A stretch of DNA of 17,965 nt from Scatavimonas merdipullorum (GCA_018712865.1 DVGH01000043.1:1-17965), one strand, 5' to 3'. Shown: positions 1 to 7,281, counted from the first letter of the stretch. Notes: generated from the sequence alone by a model not told the origin. Program-made: numbers and translations.

Positions 1-344
1 CCCTCCGCCATGGGGGACAGGTCGGCAAGGATGCGGATATACGGCGCGGAAAGCTTTTGCGCCAGCTCAATATATTCAACAATTTCCCGTTTGTTTTCTT
101 CGGCCTTGTCTGCAAATTTGAGGCAACAGTCTGAAGACAAACAGGGAATTTCCAGACGCAGCGTATGTAGCTTTTTAATGGTCTGCGGAAGCTGAGCATC
201 TGTAAACGGAGGGGAATTCACGGCAAAAATATCTTTGCCCAGTCCCCTGATTTCAATACCGTCAAAGCCAATATCCTTTGCCATGGAATAAATGTCAGGC
301 CAGGAAAAATCTGGGCATGCCAAGGTTGAAAATGCAAGTTTCAT
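1..344 (-). CDS. Sugar phosphate isomerase/epimerase family protein (partial, N-terminal 114 aa)
   Basis: The reading frame stays open from an ATG at 344 to the window edge, so only the first 114 codons are visible. The protein begins MKLAFSTLACPDFSW and continues with IGFDGIEIRG, a pattern typical of the first beta strands of the xylose-isomerase-like TIM barrel (AP endonuclease family 2), where a strand is followed by a 'GFDGIEIR' turn. Family members isomerise or epimerise sugars, inositols or hydroxypyruvate; the substrate cannot be told from this fragment. A GGAGG about 8 bases before the ATG decides the start. The gene is leftward and separated by about 420 bases from birA, so it is probably transcribed on its own. 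Family assignment is fairly sure, specific function unknown. Confidence 0.75.
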   Translation of the reverse strand, partial: MKLAFSTLACPDFSWPDIYSMAKDIGFDGIEIRGLGKDIFAVNSPPFTDAQLPQTIKKLHTLRLEIPCLSSDCCLKFADKAEENKREIVEYIELAQKLSAPYIRILADLSPMAE

Positions 345-531
345 GTACGGTTCCTCCATATGTCGAATCTAGGATTTTATGCAGGCTGCACCGCTAAAAA
401 TAGTTTGAAAGCGGCAGAAGGGGCGCATCCTGCGAACGGGTCCCCGGCTCCGGTATCCATAGAAAACTGCAGGTGGCAATACCCACATAGGGATTTTACC
501 GGATCCAAACCCGGGCAGCATTGCCATAAAG
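345..531 (-). other. Long 5' leader of the isomerase-like gene, possibly structured
   Basis: If the promoter at 532-561 is used, the transcript has about 185 bases before the start codon. On the leftward strand the leader contains a GGCAAT/ATTGCC pairing enclosing CCC/GGG, and later a GCCGCT/AGCGGT pairing, so a folded RNA is possible. I recognise no known riboswitch or T-box consensus. ORFs crossing this stretch on either strand have no protein-like character. The pairings could be chance. Confidence 0.25.
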
Positions 532-561
532 TCTATACGTCTTATTTTAACATACTTGCAA
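532..561 (-). promoter_or_regulatory. Possible sigma-A promoter of the isomerase-like gene
   Basis: On the leftward strand TTGCAA (556-561) and TATAGA (532-537) are separated by 18 bases. Both boxes are imperfect, so this is a tentative call supported by its location downstream of the birA terminator and upstream of the gene at 344. Confidence 0.3.
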
Positions 562-582
562 GAGCGATGCAAACAGTGGTGG

Positions 583-633
583 AAAAACAGCGGACAAAAG
601 CCCGAAAAAAGCAAAACGAACGGCTTTTTCCGC
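583..633 (-). terminator. Leftward terminator of the coaX/ECF/birA cluster
   Basis: A 12-bp stem with one bulged base pairs 590-602 with 622-633 (GCGGAAAAAGCC on the leftward strand) around a 19-base loop, and is followed leftward by TGTTTTT (583-589). This is about 130 bases after the birA stop. A smaller hairpin closer to birA (CTTTTCC 731-737 with GGAAAAG 743-749) has a poor U-run. The large loop is the weak point. Confidence 0.5.
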
Positions 634-763
634 CTTTTGTGTGGAAAAGCTTGTGTTTTAAGCATATTGTGCAGCCGGCTGTATGCCGAACAAATTAGGT
701 TACAGGAAGAAAAAAGGATTCTAATGTAAACTTTTCCCTGTTGGAAAAGGGGGGAAAGGGTGC

Positions 764-1732
764 TCAATATAAGCCCTGAACCGTTGTATCGCCGGCGCTT
801 ACCGCTATGCGTGCGCCGTTTTGCTGTTGAATGATAAGCGTGCCGGTATCGGTAATATCCACGGCCGTTCCCTCCAACGTCTTTTTGCCGCGTAAGACCT
901 GTACCTGACGGCCAAGCGTTGCACATTCGGTTTTGTATTCTTTTACAATACTCCCGGTTGCGTCGGTTAAAAATTCATCGATGTAAATTTCAAGCTGCTT
1001 TAAAACCTCGCGCAGAAGCGTCCGTCGATCAATCCGGCGCCCGGTTTCTAATAAGATGGAGGTAGCCTTGTGTGCAATTTCTTCCGGAAAACAAGCGGTA
1101 TTGGCGTTGATTCCAATGCCGACTATGACAAAATCGACCCTGTCTGCCTCTGCGGCCATCTCTGTCAAAATGCCACATAGCTTTTTACTGTCGATCAGCA
1201 CATCGTTTGGCCATTTTATTTTGGCCTGGCAGCCTGTAACGATCTGTACCGCCCTGCAGACGGCCAGCCCGGCCGCAAGCGTAATGCCCGGGACCTCCGT
1301 CGGGGGGATGTCCGGGCGCAAAAGCACGCTTGCAAAAATTCCCGTTCCCGGCGGGGAAACCCAGCTTCTGCCAAGCCGGCCTTTCCCGGCGGTCTGCTGT
1401 TCGGCTGTGCAAACCAGCCCGTTTTCAGCGCCGGCTCTGGCTTGGCGCTTTAGTTCTTCATTGGTAGAATCCACTTGAGAAAAAAACAGAAGCTTTTTTC
1501 CGATTTGCTTGGTTGCAAGGCCGCTGCAAACTTCACTGGCACTGAGGATATCTGGTGAAATCTGCAGGCAGTAGCCCTTGTTTGTAACAGAATCTATGAC
1601 ATAGCCGTCCTTTCGCAGGGCGTTTATACTTTTCCAGACCGCGCTGCGGGAAACCGAAAGCATCCGGGACAGAGCTTCTCCGGAAACATAACCCTGTGCC
1701 TCTTTTAAAATATGCAGAATTTTTTCTTTCAT
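764..1732 (-). CDS. birA: Bifunctional biotin--protein ligase / biotin operon repressor
   Basis: The 322-residue product attaches biotin to the lysine of biotin carboxyl carrier proteins through biotinyl-AMP, and can repress biotin genes. An N-terminal winged helix is visible at about residues 5-58 (LSRMLSVSRSAVWKSINALR as helix-turn-helix), followed by the catalytic domain with the adenylate-binding loop GKGRLGR (116-122), the KWPNDV motif (173-178) and GIGINAN (205-211). A small C-terminal SH3-like domain follows. Length matches full class II BirA, so the repressor function is plausible. The ATG is preceded by a modest AAGGA. It lies 84 bases after the ECF S-component gene on the same strand and probably shares its transcript. 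Confidence in function is high; whether it represses anything here is inference. Confidence 0.95.
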   Translation of the reverse strand: MKEKILHILKEAQGYVSGEALSRMLSVSRSAVWKSINALRKDGYVIDSVTNKGYCLQISPDILSASEVCSGLATKQIGKKLLFFSQVDSTNEELKRQARAGAENGLVCTAEQQTAGKGRLGRSWVSPPGTGIFASVLLRPDIPPTEVPGITLAAGLAVCRAVQIVTGCQAKIKWPNDVLIDSKKLCGILTEMAAEADRVDFVIVGIGINANTACFPEEIAHKATSILLETGRRIDRRTLLREVLKQLEIYIDEFLTDATGSIVKEYKTECATLGRQVQVLRGKKTLEGTAVDITDTGTLIIQQQNGARIAVSAGDTTVQGLY

Positions 1733-1816
1733 AATGGTATTCCTTTTAATTTATATTCAAATATTCAAAACAATACGGGCGGAAAAATACCGCCCGTGCC
1801 GTTTTATATATTAAAA

Positions 1817-2452
1817 TTAAATTTTTGACGCCCGTTTCATCACCATGTTCAATGCTTTGGCAATTGCTGTACCCAGAATGAGGCAGGCAACGGCTTCCAC
1901 AATCGCATTGATGCCGCCCAGTGCGCCAATCAGGACAAAAAAGTTGGAAGAGCCGCCTGTATATTGCGTAACAGCCGGGTCGCTGCCAAAAAAGATCCAT
2001 AAAGCCACAAAGAAGAACAATGTGTTTAGCAGCGCCGCGCTGACGCTTGCAATGCCGTAGGATAAAAGGTCGGTTTTCCGGCCTTTTAGAATCTTTCCGT
2101 TGAGCGCTTTGAAAATCAAACCGCATAAATAACCGACAAGAATTCTGGGAACCAGGCAGACGATTACTGTTTTCCACGGAGATATAGCCAAAAGTGCTAC
2201 TCCAAGCGCATCAAGCCCCAAAAAGCAGGTTGCAAGGCTTGTCAGCCCAAAAACCGTACCGAGTATCGCGCCGGCGCCCGGGCCTAAAAGAATTGCGCCG
2301 ATTGCTACGGGAATCATTAAAATGGTGATCGTAAATCCAAAGCCGGTAGGGATGTACCCAAGTCCGGAAAACATCAGAAATACAATGATTGCCGCAAGCA
2401 CTGCAGTAATTACCATATACTGCAGCTTTGAAAGTTTTTTTCCCTGTGTCAT
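1817..2452 (-). CDS. ECF transporter S component (substrate-binding membrane protein), pantothenate suspected
   Basis: A 211-residue, very hydrophobic protein with about five to six membrane segments. The stretch IPTGFGFTITILMIPVAIGA followed by LLGPGAGAILG is typical of energy-coupling-factor S components of the DUF3816/PanT-like group, which capture a vitamin and dock on a shared EcfT/EcfA module encoded elsewhere. No BioY-type hallmark was recognised. Being between coaX (pantothenate kinase) and birA leaves two candidate substrates; pantothenate is favoured because the sequence resembles PanT-like proteins more than BioY, but this is inference. GGAGG nine bases before the ATG supports the start. 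It has its own promoter in the 154-base gap after coaX. Confidence 0.8.
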   Translation of the reverse strand: MTQGKKLSKLQYMVITAVLAAIIVFLMFSGLGYIPTGFGFTITILMIPVAIGAILLGPGAGAILGTVFGLTSLATCFLGLDALGVALLAISPWKTVIVCLVPRILVGYLCGLIFKALNGKILKGRKTDLLSYGIASVSAALLNTLFFFVALWIFFGSDPAVTQYTGGSSNFFVLIGALGGINAIVEAVACLILGTAIAKALNMVMKRASKI

Positions 2453-2502
2453 TTTACATTCCTCCTGCTGCTGCTCATAAAGATGCAGCGCAATTTTTAT
2501 TT

Positions 2503-2531
2503 ATTATAACCTTTTTATTGGCTATAACCAA
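2503..2531 (-). promoter_or_regulatory. Promoter of the ECF S component-birA unit, with overlapping dyad
   Basis: On the leftward strand TTGGTT (2526-2531) and a perfect TATAAT (2503-2508) are separated by 17 bases. The -35 region lies within a near-perfect 14-base dyad, TTGGTTATAGCCAA at 2518-2531 with one imperfect base pair, a possible repressor site. It does not match the BirA operator pattern I know. The leader RNA ends in a small GCTGC/GCAGC hairpin just before the GGAGG. Confidence 0.6.
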
Positions 2532-2606
2532 ATGGAATTGTACAACGCCTGAAAAGGCATTTCAACAAATGCATATGAAAAACACGCCGGTTTGCAGCCC
2601 TGTAAG

Positions 2607-3371
2607 CTATTGGTTTTTATGATAAATGCTTTTCAGCCCCAGTAAGACAAGGTCGTCGCGCACATCAATCCTACGGTGGCAGCTTGGTATAATTACGTTT
2701 GCAAAACCGCCGGTCGCCACCGCGCTGCAGCAGGCGCCAAGTTCTTGTTCAATGCGGGTGTACATACCGTCCAGCATGGAAGCCGTTCCCAAAACAGAAC
2801 CGCTGCGCATGCAGTCTTCTGTGTTTTTTCCAATAACCTTTTCAGGTGCTTCCAGGCTAATGGCGGAAAGCAGCGCGCTTTTAGCGGTCAACGCGTTTAA
2901 AGAAATCCCTACGCCGGGCAAAATGCTGCCGCCAAGCATAGCGCCATCTTTATCAAGCACAGAAATGGTAGTCGCAGTGCCCAGCGCAAAAACAATACAT
3001 GGGCATGGGTACAGCTCAGACGCGGCTACGCAGCTTGCAACAAGATCTGCGCCGGTTGTCGCCGGATTATTGATTTTGATATTCAACCCCGTTTTGATCC
3101 CCGGCCCTACCACCATGGGGGACGCGCCCGTTAGGGTTTGCATTGCATTTCTCAGCGCAGAGGTAATCTGTGGCACAACGCTGCCTATAATTACGCCGGT
3201 AATTTTCTCAACAGGGACCTTATATACCTGGAAAACTGTATAGAACTCCACGGCATACTCGTCCGCCGTTTTAAAACGGTCTGTAGAAAGGCGCGCCTGA
3301 AACGACAGGCAATCCCTATGATAAATCCCCATTTTAATATTGGTATTTCCGACATCCAAAACTAAAAGCAT
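2607..3371 (-). CDS. coaX: Type III pantothenate kinase
   Basis: CoaX phosphorylates pantothenate with ATP, the first step of coenzyme A synthesis in the cytoplasm. The 254-residue product shows the ASKHA-fold phosphate loop DVGNTN (6-11), the TGADL motif with the likely catalytic Asp (106-110), GTATT (131-135) and GGSILPGV (147-154), all standard for CoaX, and has the family's usual length. The frame stays open upstream to a TTG at 3428, but that TTG is part of the -35 box of a strong promoter, and AAGGAGG (3383-3389) sits correctly before the ATG at 3371, so the shorter form is right. CoaX enzymes are known not to be feedback-inhibited by CoA. First gene of the leftward cofactor cluster. 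Confidence 0.95.
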   Translation of the reverse strand: MLLVLDVGNTNIKMGIYHRDCLSFQARLSTDRFKTADEYAVEFYTVFQVYKVPVEKITGVIIGSVVPQITSALRNAMQTLTGASPMVVGPGIKTGLNIKINNPATTGADLVASCVAASELYPCPCIVFALGTATTISVLDKDGAMLGGSILPGVGISLNALTAKSALLSAISLEAPEKVIGKNTEDCMRSGSVLGTASMLDGMYTRIEQELGACCSAVATGGFANVIIPSCHRRIDVRDDLVLLGLKSIYHKNQ

Positions 3372-3399
3372 TGCTGCCAAGACCTCCTTTTGCCCTTTG

Positions 3400-3428
3400 A
3401 TTATAGCAATAATAGCCGTTGTATGCAA
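3400..3428 (-). promoter_or_regulatory. Strong sigma-A promoter of coaX
   Basis: On the leftward strand TTGCAT (3423-3428), a 17-base spacer and a perfect TATAAT (3400-3405) lie about 29 bases before the ATG. The short leader carries only the ribosome binding site. Confidence 0.8.
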
Positions 3429-3595
3429 GAAGAATTTGTCATTTAATTGTTTTAATTTTGCTTTATATGAAAAATAGCAGACAGGCTTTATGCTATCATA
3501 AAAAAAGCTATGGGCCTTATGCCTGCAATACGGCTGGGCAGTTCTGCTTATGCCTGACCGGCCACATTTTTTATTTTTAGAAAGGGCGGAGTTCG

Positions 3596-4444
3596 ATGAA
3601 CCATACAGAAAAGCTTATGCTAAAAAAGCTTGCGTGCAAGGTAAGAATGGGCGCCATAACGGGAACCTTTCATGCAAAATCCGGGCATCCGGGCGGTTCT
3701 TTGTCTGCGGCGGATCTTTTTACCTATCTGTATTTTAAGGAGATGCAGATAGACCCGCAAAAGCCCAAGGATCCAGACAGAGACCGTTTTGTGTTATCTA
3801 AAGGGCATTGCTGCCCCGGATTATACGCGGCGCTTGCGCTCAAAGGGTATTTTCCTGTTGAGGAGCTTAAAAAGCTGCGCCATGTAAACGCTATGCTGCA
3901 GGGCCATCCGGATATGAAAGGGACCCCTGGCATAGACATGAGCACCGGCTCTTTAGGCCAGGGCGTTTCTGCTGCATGCGGTATGGCCAAGGCGGCAAAG
4001 CTGGACGGGAAAAGCTACAGGGTTTATGCTGTTTTGGGCGACGGGGAATGTGAAGAAGGCCAGGTATGGGAGGCTGCCATGTTTGCAGCGCACCATAAGC
4101 TGGACAATTTGTGCCTGATTGTGGACAACAACGGTCTGCAGATTGACGGTCCGGTGGAAGAGGTTGCCGGGCTTGAACCGCTGGATCAAAAATTTGAAGC
4201 ATTTGGTTTTTCTGTAATAAAAATTTGCGGGCACTGCTTTACACAAATAGAAGAGGCCTTTACAAAAGCAAGGCAAACAAAGGACAAGCCCACAGTCATT
4301 ATTGCGCAGACAGTAAAGGGCAAGGGCGTTTCGTTTATGGAAAATCAGGTTGGGTGGCACGGTACCGCCCCCAATGAGGAACAGTATAAAACAGCGATGA
4401 AAGAGCTTGAAAATACTTTAAAAGAATTGGAGGGGAAGCAGTAA
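3596..4444 (+). CDS. tkt: Transketolase, N-terminal (thiamine diphosphate-binding) subunit
   Basis: Transketolase moves two-carbon ketol units between sugar phosphates in the pentose phosphate pathway. This 282-residue protein is the first half of a split enzyme: SGHPGG (29-34, phosphate/TPP histidine), SKGH (68-71), and the TPP fold GDGECEEGQ (148-156) ending in the NN pair at 178-179 that with GDG binds Mg-thiamine diphosphate. The GWHGTAPN segment near the end is typical of this subunit. A GGCGGAG upstream supports the ATG. It overlaps the next gene by one base (TAATG), giving translational coupling of the two halves. Split transketolases are common in Clostridia and archaea. No convincing promoter was found in 3429-3595. 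Confidence 0.95.
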   Translation: MNHTEKLMLKKLACKVRMGAITGTFHAKSGHPGGSLSAADLFTYLYFKEMQIDPQKPKDPDRDRFVLSKGHCCPGLYAALALKGYFPVEELKKLRHVNAMLQGHPDMKGTPGIDMSTGSLGQGVSAACGMAKAAKLDGKSYRVYAVLGDGECEEGQVWEAAMFAAHHKLDNLCLIVDNNGLQIDGPVEEVAGLEPLDQKFEAFGFSVIKICGHCFTQIEEAFTKARQTKDKPTVIIAQTVKGKGVSFMENQVGWHGTAPNEEQYKTAMKELENTLKELEGKQ

Positions 4445-5397
4445 TGGCACAGATGATCAGTAAAGCGACAAGAGAAAGCTTTGGTATGGCTTTATGCGAG
4501 CTTGCCAGGGTGAATCAAGACATAGTCGTTTTAGATGCAGATTTGGCTGCTGCAACCAAAACTTCCATTTTTCAAAAGGAATACCCGGACCGTTTTATAG
4601 ACTGCGGTATTGCAGAATGCAACATGATGGGCATTGCCGCCGGACTTGCTACCTGCGGGAAAATTCCGTTTGCCGCCTCTTTTGCCATGTTTGCAGCGGG
4701 AAGAGCTTATGAGCAGCTGCGCAATTCGATCGCTTATCCAAAGCTGAATGTAAAAATTGCAGGATCGCACGCGGGCATTTCCGTCGGCGAAGACGGTGCC
4801 ACACACCAGTGCTGCGAAGATATTGCGCTGATGAAAACATTGCCCGGCATGGTGATTTTAAATCCTTCCGACCATTACGAGATGATCGAGGCTGTTAAGG
4901 CTGCCGCAGCATATAAGGGCCCGGTGTATATCCGCTTGGGCCGCCTTGCAACCGACAGCTTCAACGACCCGGACGCCGGCTACCGCTTTGAATTGGGCAA
5001 GGGAATTACACTGCATGAAGGCAGCGATGTTACGGTAATTGCGACCGGTCTGCTTGTAAACGAGGCGTTAAAGGCTGTGCAGGAGCTGGAAGGACAGGGG
5101 ATTTATGCGCGTCTGGTCAATATTCATACGATCAAACCGATAGACAAGGAGATTATTCTAAAAGCTGCAAAGGAAACCGGCAGAATTGTAACGGTGGAAG
5201 AGCATAGCGTTATTGGCGGCCTGGGCGACAGTGTGTGCAGCATAACCGCACAGGAATGCCCCGTTCCGGTTTTAAAGCTTGGTGTAAATGATTGCTTTGG
5301 ATATTCCGGCCCGGCAAAAGAGCTGCTTTGCAGGTTTGGCCTTTGCAAGGAAAATATTGCAAAGGTTGTAAGCGAGTTTGTACACGGTAACAGTTGA
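4444..5397 (+). CDS. tkt: Transketolase, C-terminal subunit
   Basis: The 317-residue second half of the split transketolase contains the pyrimidine-binding domain, with GIAECNM (55-61) whose Glu activates the thiamine ring, DGATHQ (117-122) supplying an active-site His, and a C-terminal transketolase domain beginning near residue 185 (SDVTVIATG). Length and order match the family. The ATG overlaps the stop of the N-terminal subunit, so the two chains should be made in equal amounts and assemble as an alpha2beta2 enzyme (known for such split forms). A related 1-deoxyxylulose-5-phosphate synthase would be longer and unsplit, so transketolase is preferred. Confidence 0.95.
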   Translation: MAQMISKATRESFGMALCELARVNQDIVVLDADLAAATKTSIFQKEYPDRFIDCGIAECNMMGIAAGLATCGKIPFAASFAMFAAGRAYEQLRNSIAYPKLNVKIAGSHAGISVGEDGATHQCCEDIALMKTLPGMVILNPSDHYEMIEAVKAAAAYKGPVYIRLGRLATDSFNDPDAGYRFELGKGITLHEGSDVTVIATGLLVNEALKAVQELEGQGIYARLVNIHTIKPIDKEIILKAAKETGRIVTVEEHSVIGGLGDSVCSITAQECPVPVLKLGVNDCFGYSGPAKELLCRFGLCKENIAKVVSEFVHGNS

Positions 5398-5420
5398 TTC
5401 TGCTAAAAGGAGTAAGTAGT

Positions 5421-5458
5421 ACAGCGCGCATCCTACAAAGGGATGCGCGCTGTTTTGT
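5421..5458 (+). terminator. Terminator of the transketolase operon
   Basis: A perfect 13-bp stem (ACAGCGCGCATCC 5421-5433 with 5441-5453) and a 7-base loop are followed by TTTTG, 24 bases after the transketolase stop codon. The U-run is short but the stem is very GC-rich. Confidence 0.85.
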
Positions 5459-5507
5459 CGTGTTGTATGGGAGCTTAACCGGGATGCAAGGGGAAAACAT
5501 ATTTATT

Positions 5508-5548
5508 TGAAAGGAAAGGCCCAACGCCGTTTAAGGCGTCGGACCTTT
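5508..5548 (-). terminator. Terminator of the starch-binding protein gene
   Basis: The 14-base arms 5515-5528 and 5535-5548 enclose a 6-base loop. Two positions that mismatch when read rightward become G-U pairs in the leftward RNA, so the structure is fitted to the leftward transcript. A CCTTTC tract follows. It lies 34 bases after the stop of the gene at 5582-6505, tail to tail with the transketolase terminator. Confidence 0.7.
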
Positions 5549-5581
5549 GATGGTAAATACTTTTATTTTTACAAATCCAAC

Positions 5582-6505
5582 TCAGACAACTGTAATGTCC
5601 ACACCGATACAGCCGTCTTTCTGATGTGCGCGGGGATCTCCGCCGTAACCGCTCTGATAGGTGGTATAGATCATTTTATAGCCGGGCTGTGTGAATTTAA
5701 CATTGTAAATCTTTTGATTTCCGGATACAGTGCTGCTGATAACCTGCATATCGTTTGTAAGGCAGCTGATACCATTGGAAAAGCCTATGTTATCCATAGT
5801 GATTGTGAAGGTCTCGTTTACGTTGACTGTGCTTTTGCTTGCAGATACCGAAATGTTGGGGGTAACTCTGTTTTCTGTTCCGTTCGTATCACAGAAGAGC
5901 TGCTGACCTGCCTCAACGGGAATGCCGGCATGTCCCTGCGGAGGATACTGGTTTACGCCGTCTGTAAAGAGAACTCTGGCCTTTTCCAGCTCTGTGATTC
6001 TGTAGGTGTACTGGTTTGCATAACCGGTGGAAGTCATAGATACGCCTGGCCAGCTGTAAATTTCAAGCTGGCTGCTGTCGTCGGAATAGGAATAAATCTT
6101 AATATCTGTTCCCCAGTTGCTCGGACGTGTGAAGTTTACAGCAATGTATTTCTGCGCGCGCGGAACAACCTTATTGTCCTTGATCGTTACCTGATCGGTT
6201 ACATTCAGATCCGCCGTCTGATTACCATTGCCGTCGTTGATTACAACACTGCAGCTGTTAAGGGCGCTGTTTGTATATCTGTACCAGCCATCGCCCAGGT
6301 TTGTCATGGCTACGCCAGGCCAGGTTGTATTGTAGGAGCCTGCATTCCACAGATGAATTTTAACAGAATCGTTCCAGGATGCGGGTTTGCAGAAATAAAT
6401 GTCAACGCCCTGCGTGGCTGTTGCGCCAGCCGGTAGGGCCAGCAGAGTCGCCATTAGAATAACAGCGAGCAATGTGCTTGTAATCCCTTTAATATGTTTT
6501 TTCAT
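5582..6505 (-). CDS. Secreted protein with two CBM26-like starch-binding modules
   Basis: The 307-residue product has a Sec signal peptide (KK-H-IK start, hydrophobic core 11-25, likely cleavage after ATA near residue 30). Two tandem modules follow, about 33-115 and 120-208, each with a VDIYF/IAVNF-type first strand, a W-[ND/GT]-x-[VI]-KI strand and a WPGV.MT signature (62-68 and 152-158), as in family 26 starch-binding modules. Residues 215-307 look like an immunoglobulin-type beta domain (PNISVSASKSTVNVNETFTI). No catalytic domain, dockerin, LPXTG or SLH anchor is present. The likely role is binding starch or maltooligosaccharides outside the cell; how it stays with the cell is unknown. A GGAGGT nine bases upstream sets the start. 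Module assignment is from memory of the family. Confidence 0.75.
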   Translation of the reverse strand: MKKHIKGITSTLLAVILMATLLALPAGATATQGVDIYFCKPASWNDSVKIHLWNAGSYNTTWPGVAMTNLGDGWYRYTNSALNSCSVVINDGNGNQTADLNVTDQVTIKDNKVVPRAQKYIAVNFTRPSNWGTDIKIYSYSDDSSQLEIYSWPGVSMTSTGYANQYTYRITELEKARVLFTDGVNQYPPQGHAGIPVEAGQQLFCDTNGTENRVTPNISVSASKSTVNVNETFTITMDNIGFSNGISCLTNDMQVISSTVSGNQKIYNVKFTQPGYKMIYTTYQSGYGGDPRAHQKDGCIGVDITVV

Positions 6506-6568
6506 GAAACTTTACCTCCAAAAATTGAAAATAAAAGCGACCGGTTGCTTGCTGTTATAGTAGCATGT

Positions 6569-6598
6569 AAAATAGTAAAATGCATAAAAATATGTCGA
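6569..6598 (-). promoter_or_regulatory. Possible promoter of the starch-binding protein gene
   Basis: On the leftward strand TCGACA (6593-6598) and TATTTT (6569-6574) are 18 bases apart. The surrounding 6590-6720 is strongly AT-rich, as often found upstream of well-expressed genes, but the -10 is weak and other placements are possible. Confidence 0.3.
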
Positions 6599-6722
6599 AT
6601 TAATTAATATTACATAATTATATAAGTTATATATAATAATTATAATATTTAAATAAATATTATTATGCAATTTCATTTTGCATCTTTGTCATAAAAATTA
6701 TGCCGCCTTTTCTTACCTTCTA

Positions 6723-6751
6723 TTGACAAATTTGGAAAAATGCAGTATGAT
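6723..6751 (+). promoter_or_regulatory. Promoter of the marR gene
   Basis: A perfect TTGACA (6723-6728), a 17-base spacer and TATGAT (6746-6751) lie 38 bases before the marR start. Confidence 0.85.
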
Positions 6752-6752
6752 A

Positions 6753-6770
6753 TTGTTCGAAAACGAACAA
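6753..6770 (+). promoter_or_regulatory. Inverted-repeat operator at the marR promoter
   Basis: TTGTTCG-AAAA-CGAACAA has perfect 7-base arms and starts one base after the -10 box, covering the expected transcription start. MarR-family regulators bind such dyads of about 16-20 bases and commonly repress their own gene. Binding by the adjacent MarR protein is inference. Confidence 0.75.
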
Positions 6771-6789
6771 AAAGAGGTGCAAAAAATAG

Positions 6790-7215
6790 ATGAAGCGCGA
6801 CTGCGGGATATGGATCAACATCCTGTCACATAAATTAAAGCAGCGCATGAATGCCGCTTTGTCTGATCTAGGCATTACTGGCGTGCAAAGCAGGGTTATG
6901 CACTATATTCTGGAGCATTACAAGGAAGGGCCTGTTTTCCAAAAAAACGTGGAAGAGGCCTTTGGACTGAGCCGTTCCACCACAACGGGTATTTTGCAGC
7001 TATTAGAAAAAAACGGCCTGATTTTCCGGGAAAGTGTAGCCCGCGACGCACGACTGAAAAGCCTTGTACCAACAGAAAAGGCCGCACGTATGGATGCCCG
7101 AGTGCATGCCTGTATTTGCGAAATAGAGCTTATGCTGACAAAAGATATATCGCCAGGGCAGCAACAGCTGTTTTTGGAAATAGCAGATAAAATGTATCAA
7201 AATTTGGGCAGATAA
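6790..7215 (+). CDS. MarR-family transcriptional regulator
   Basis: A 141-residue winged-helix protein of typical MarR length. Outer helices (residues 5-25 and 102-140) form the dimerisation part. The helix-turn-helix is at about 50-74, with recognition helix SRSTTTGILQLLEKNGLI, and the wing at 78-95 (ARDARLKSLVPTEKA, the conserved D-R pair). It is followed by two ABC exporter genes, the usual setting for a repressor that senses the drug or peptide the exporter removes. An inverted repeat at its own promoter indicates autorepression, and a related repeat precedes the ABC genes. A GAGGTG ten bases upstream supports the ATG. The ligand is unknown. Confidence 0.9.
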   Translation: MKRDCGIWINILSHKLKQRMNAALSDLGITGVQSRVMHYILEHYKEGPVFQKNVEEAFGLSRSTTTGILQLLEKNGLIFRESVARDARLKSLVPTEKAARMDARVHACICEIELMLTKDISPGQQQLFLEIADKMYQNLGR

Positions 7216-7235
7216 TCGGCACCTAAACGGCACCA

Positions 7236-7264
7236 TGGAAACACGTGCATATCTCTTGTATAAT
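7236..7264 (+). promoter_or_regulatory. Probable promoter of the ABC exporter genes
   Basis: TGGAAA (7236-7241), a 17-base spacer and a perfect TATAAT (7259-7264) lie between marR and the first ABC gene. The -35 matches only four of six positions. Confidence 0.5.
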
Positions 7265-7281
7265 TGTTTGTACCATAACAA
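7264..7281 (+). promoter_or_regulatory. Second, degenerate MarR-type operator
   Basis: TTGTT-TGTACCAT-AACAA has the same 18-base length and the same outer arms as the dyad at 6753-6770 (11 of 18 positions identical) and occupies the same place relative to a -10 box. The inner arm bases are not conserved, so it may be a weaker site. Confidence 0.5.

Noticed and set aside
345..531. Known riboswitch class in the isomerase leader
   Set aside because: No recognisable TPP, THF, ZTP, c-di-GMP, SAM or T-box consensus.
360..698. 112-codon rightward frame in the leader region
   Set aside because: No ribosome binding site or recognisable protein pattern, and it lies over the isomerase leader and the birA operon terminator.
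369..926. 185-codon leftward frame
   Set aside because: It overlaps the birA 3' end in another frame, has basic low-complexity composition and no ribosome site; a shadow frame.
1817..2452. BioY biotin S component
   Set aside because: Adjacent birA suggested it, but no BioY hallmark was recognised and the protein looks more PanT/DUF3816-like; the substrate remains unproven.
5507..6436. 309-codon rightward frame opposite the starch-binding protein gene
   Set aside because: It is antisense to a gene with a clear signal peptide, CBM modules and ribosome site, and begins inside that gene's terminator.
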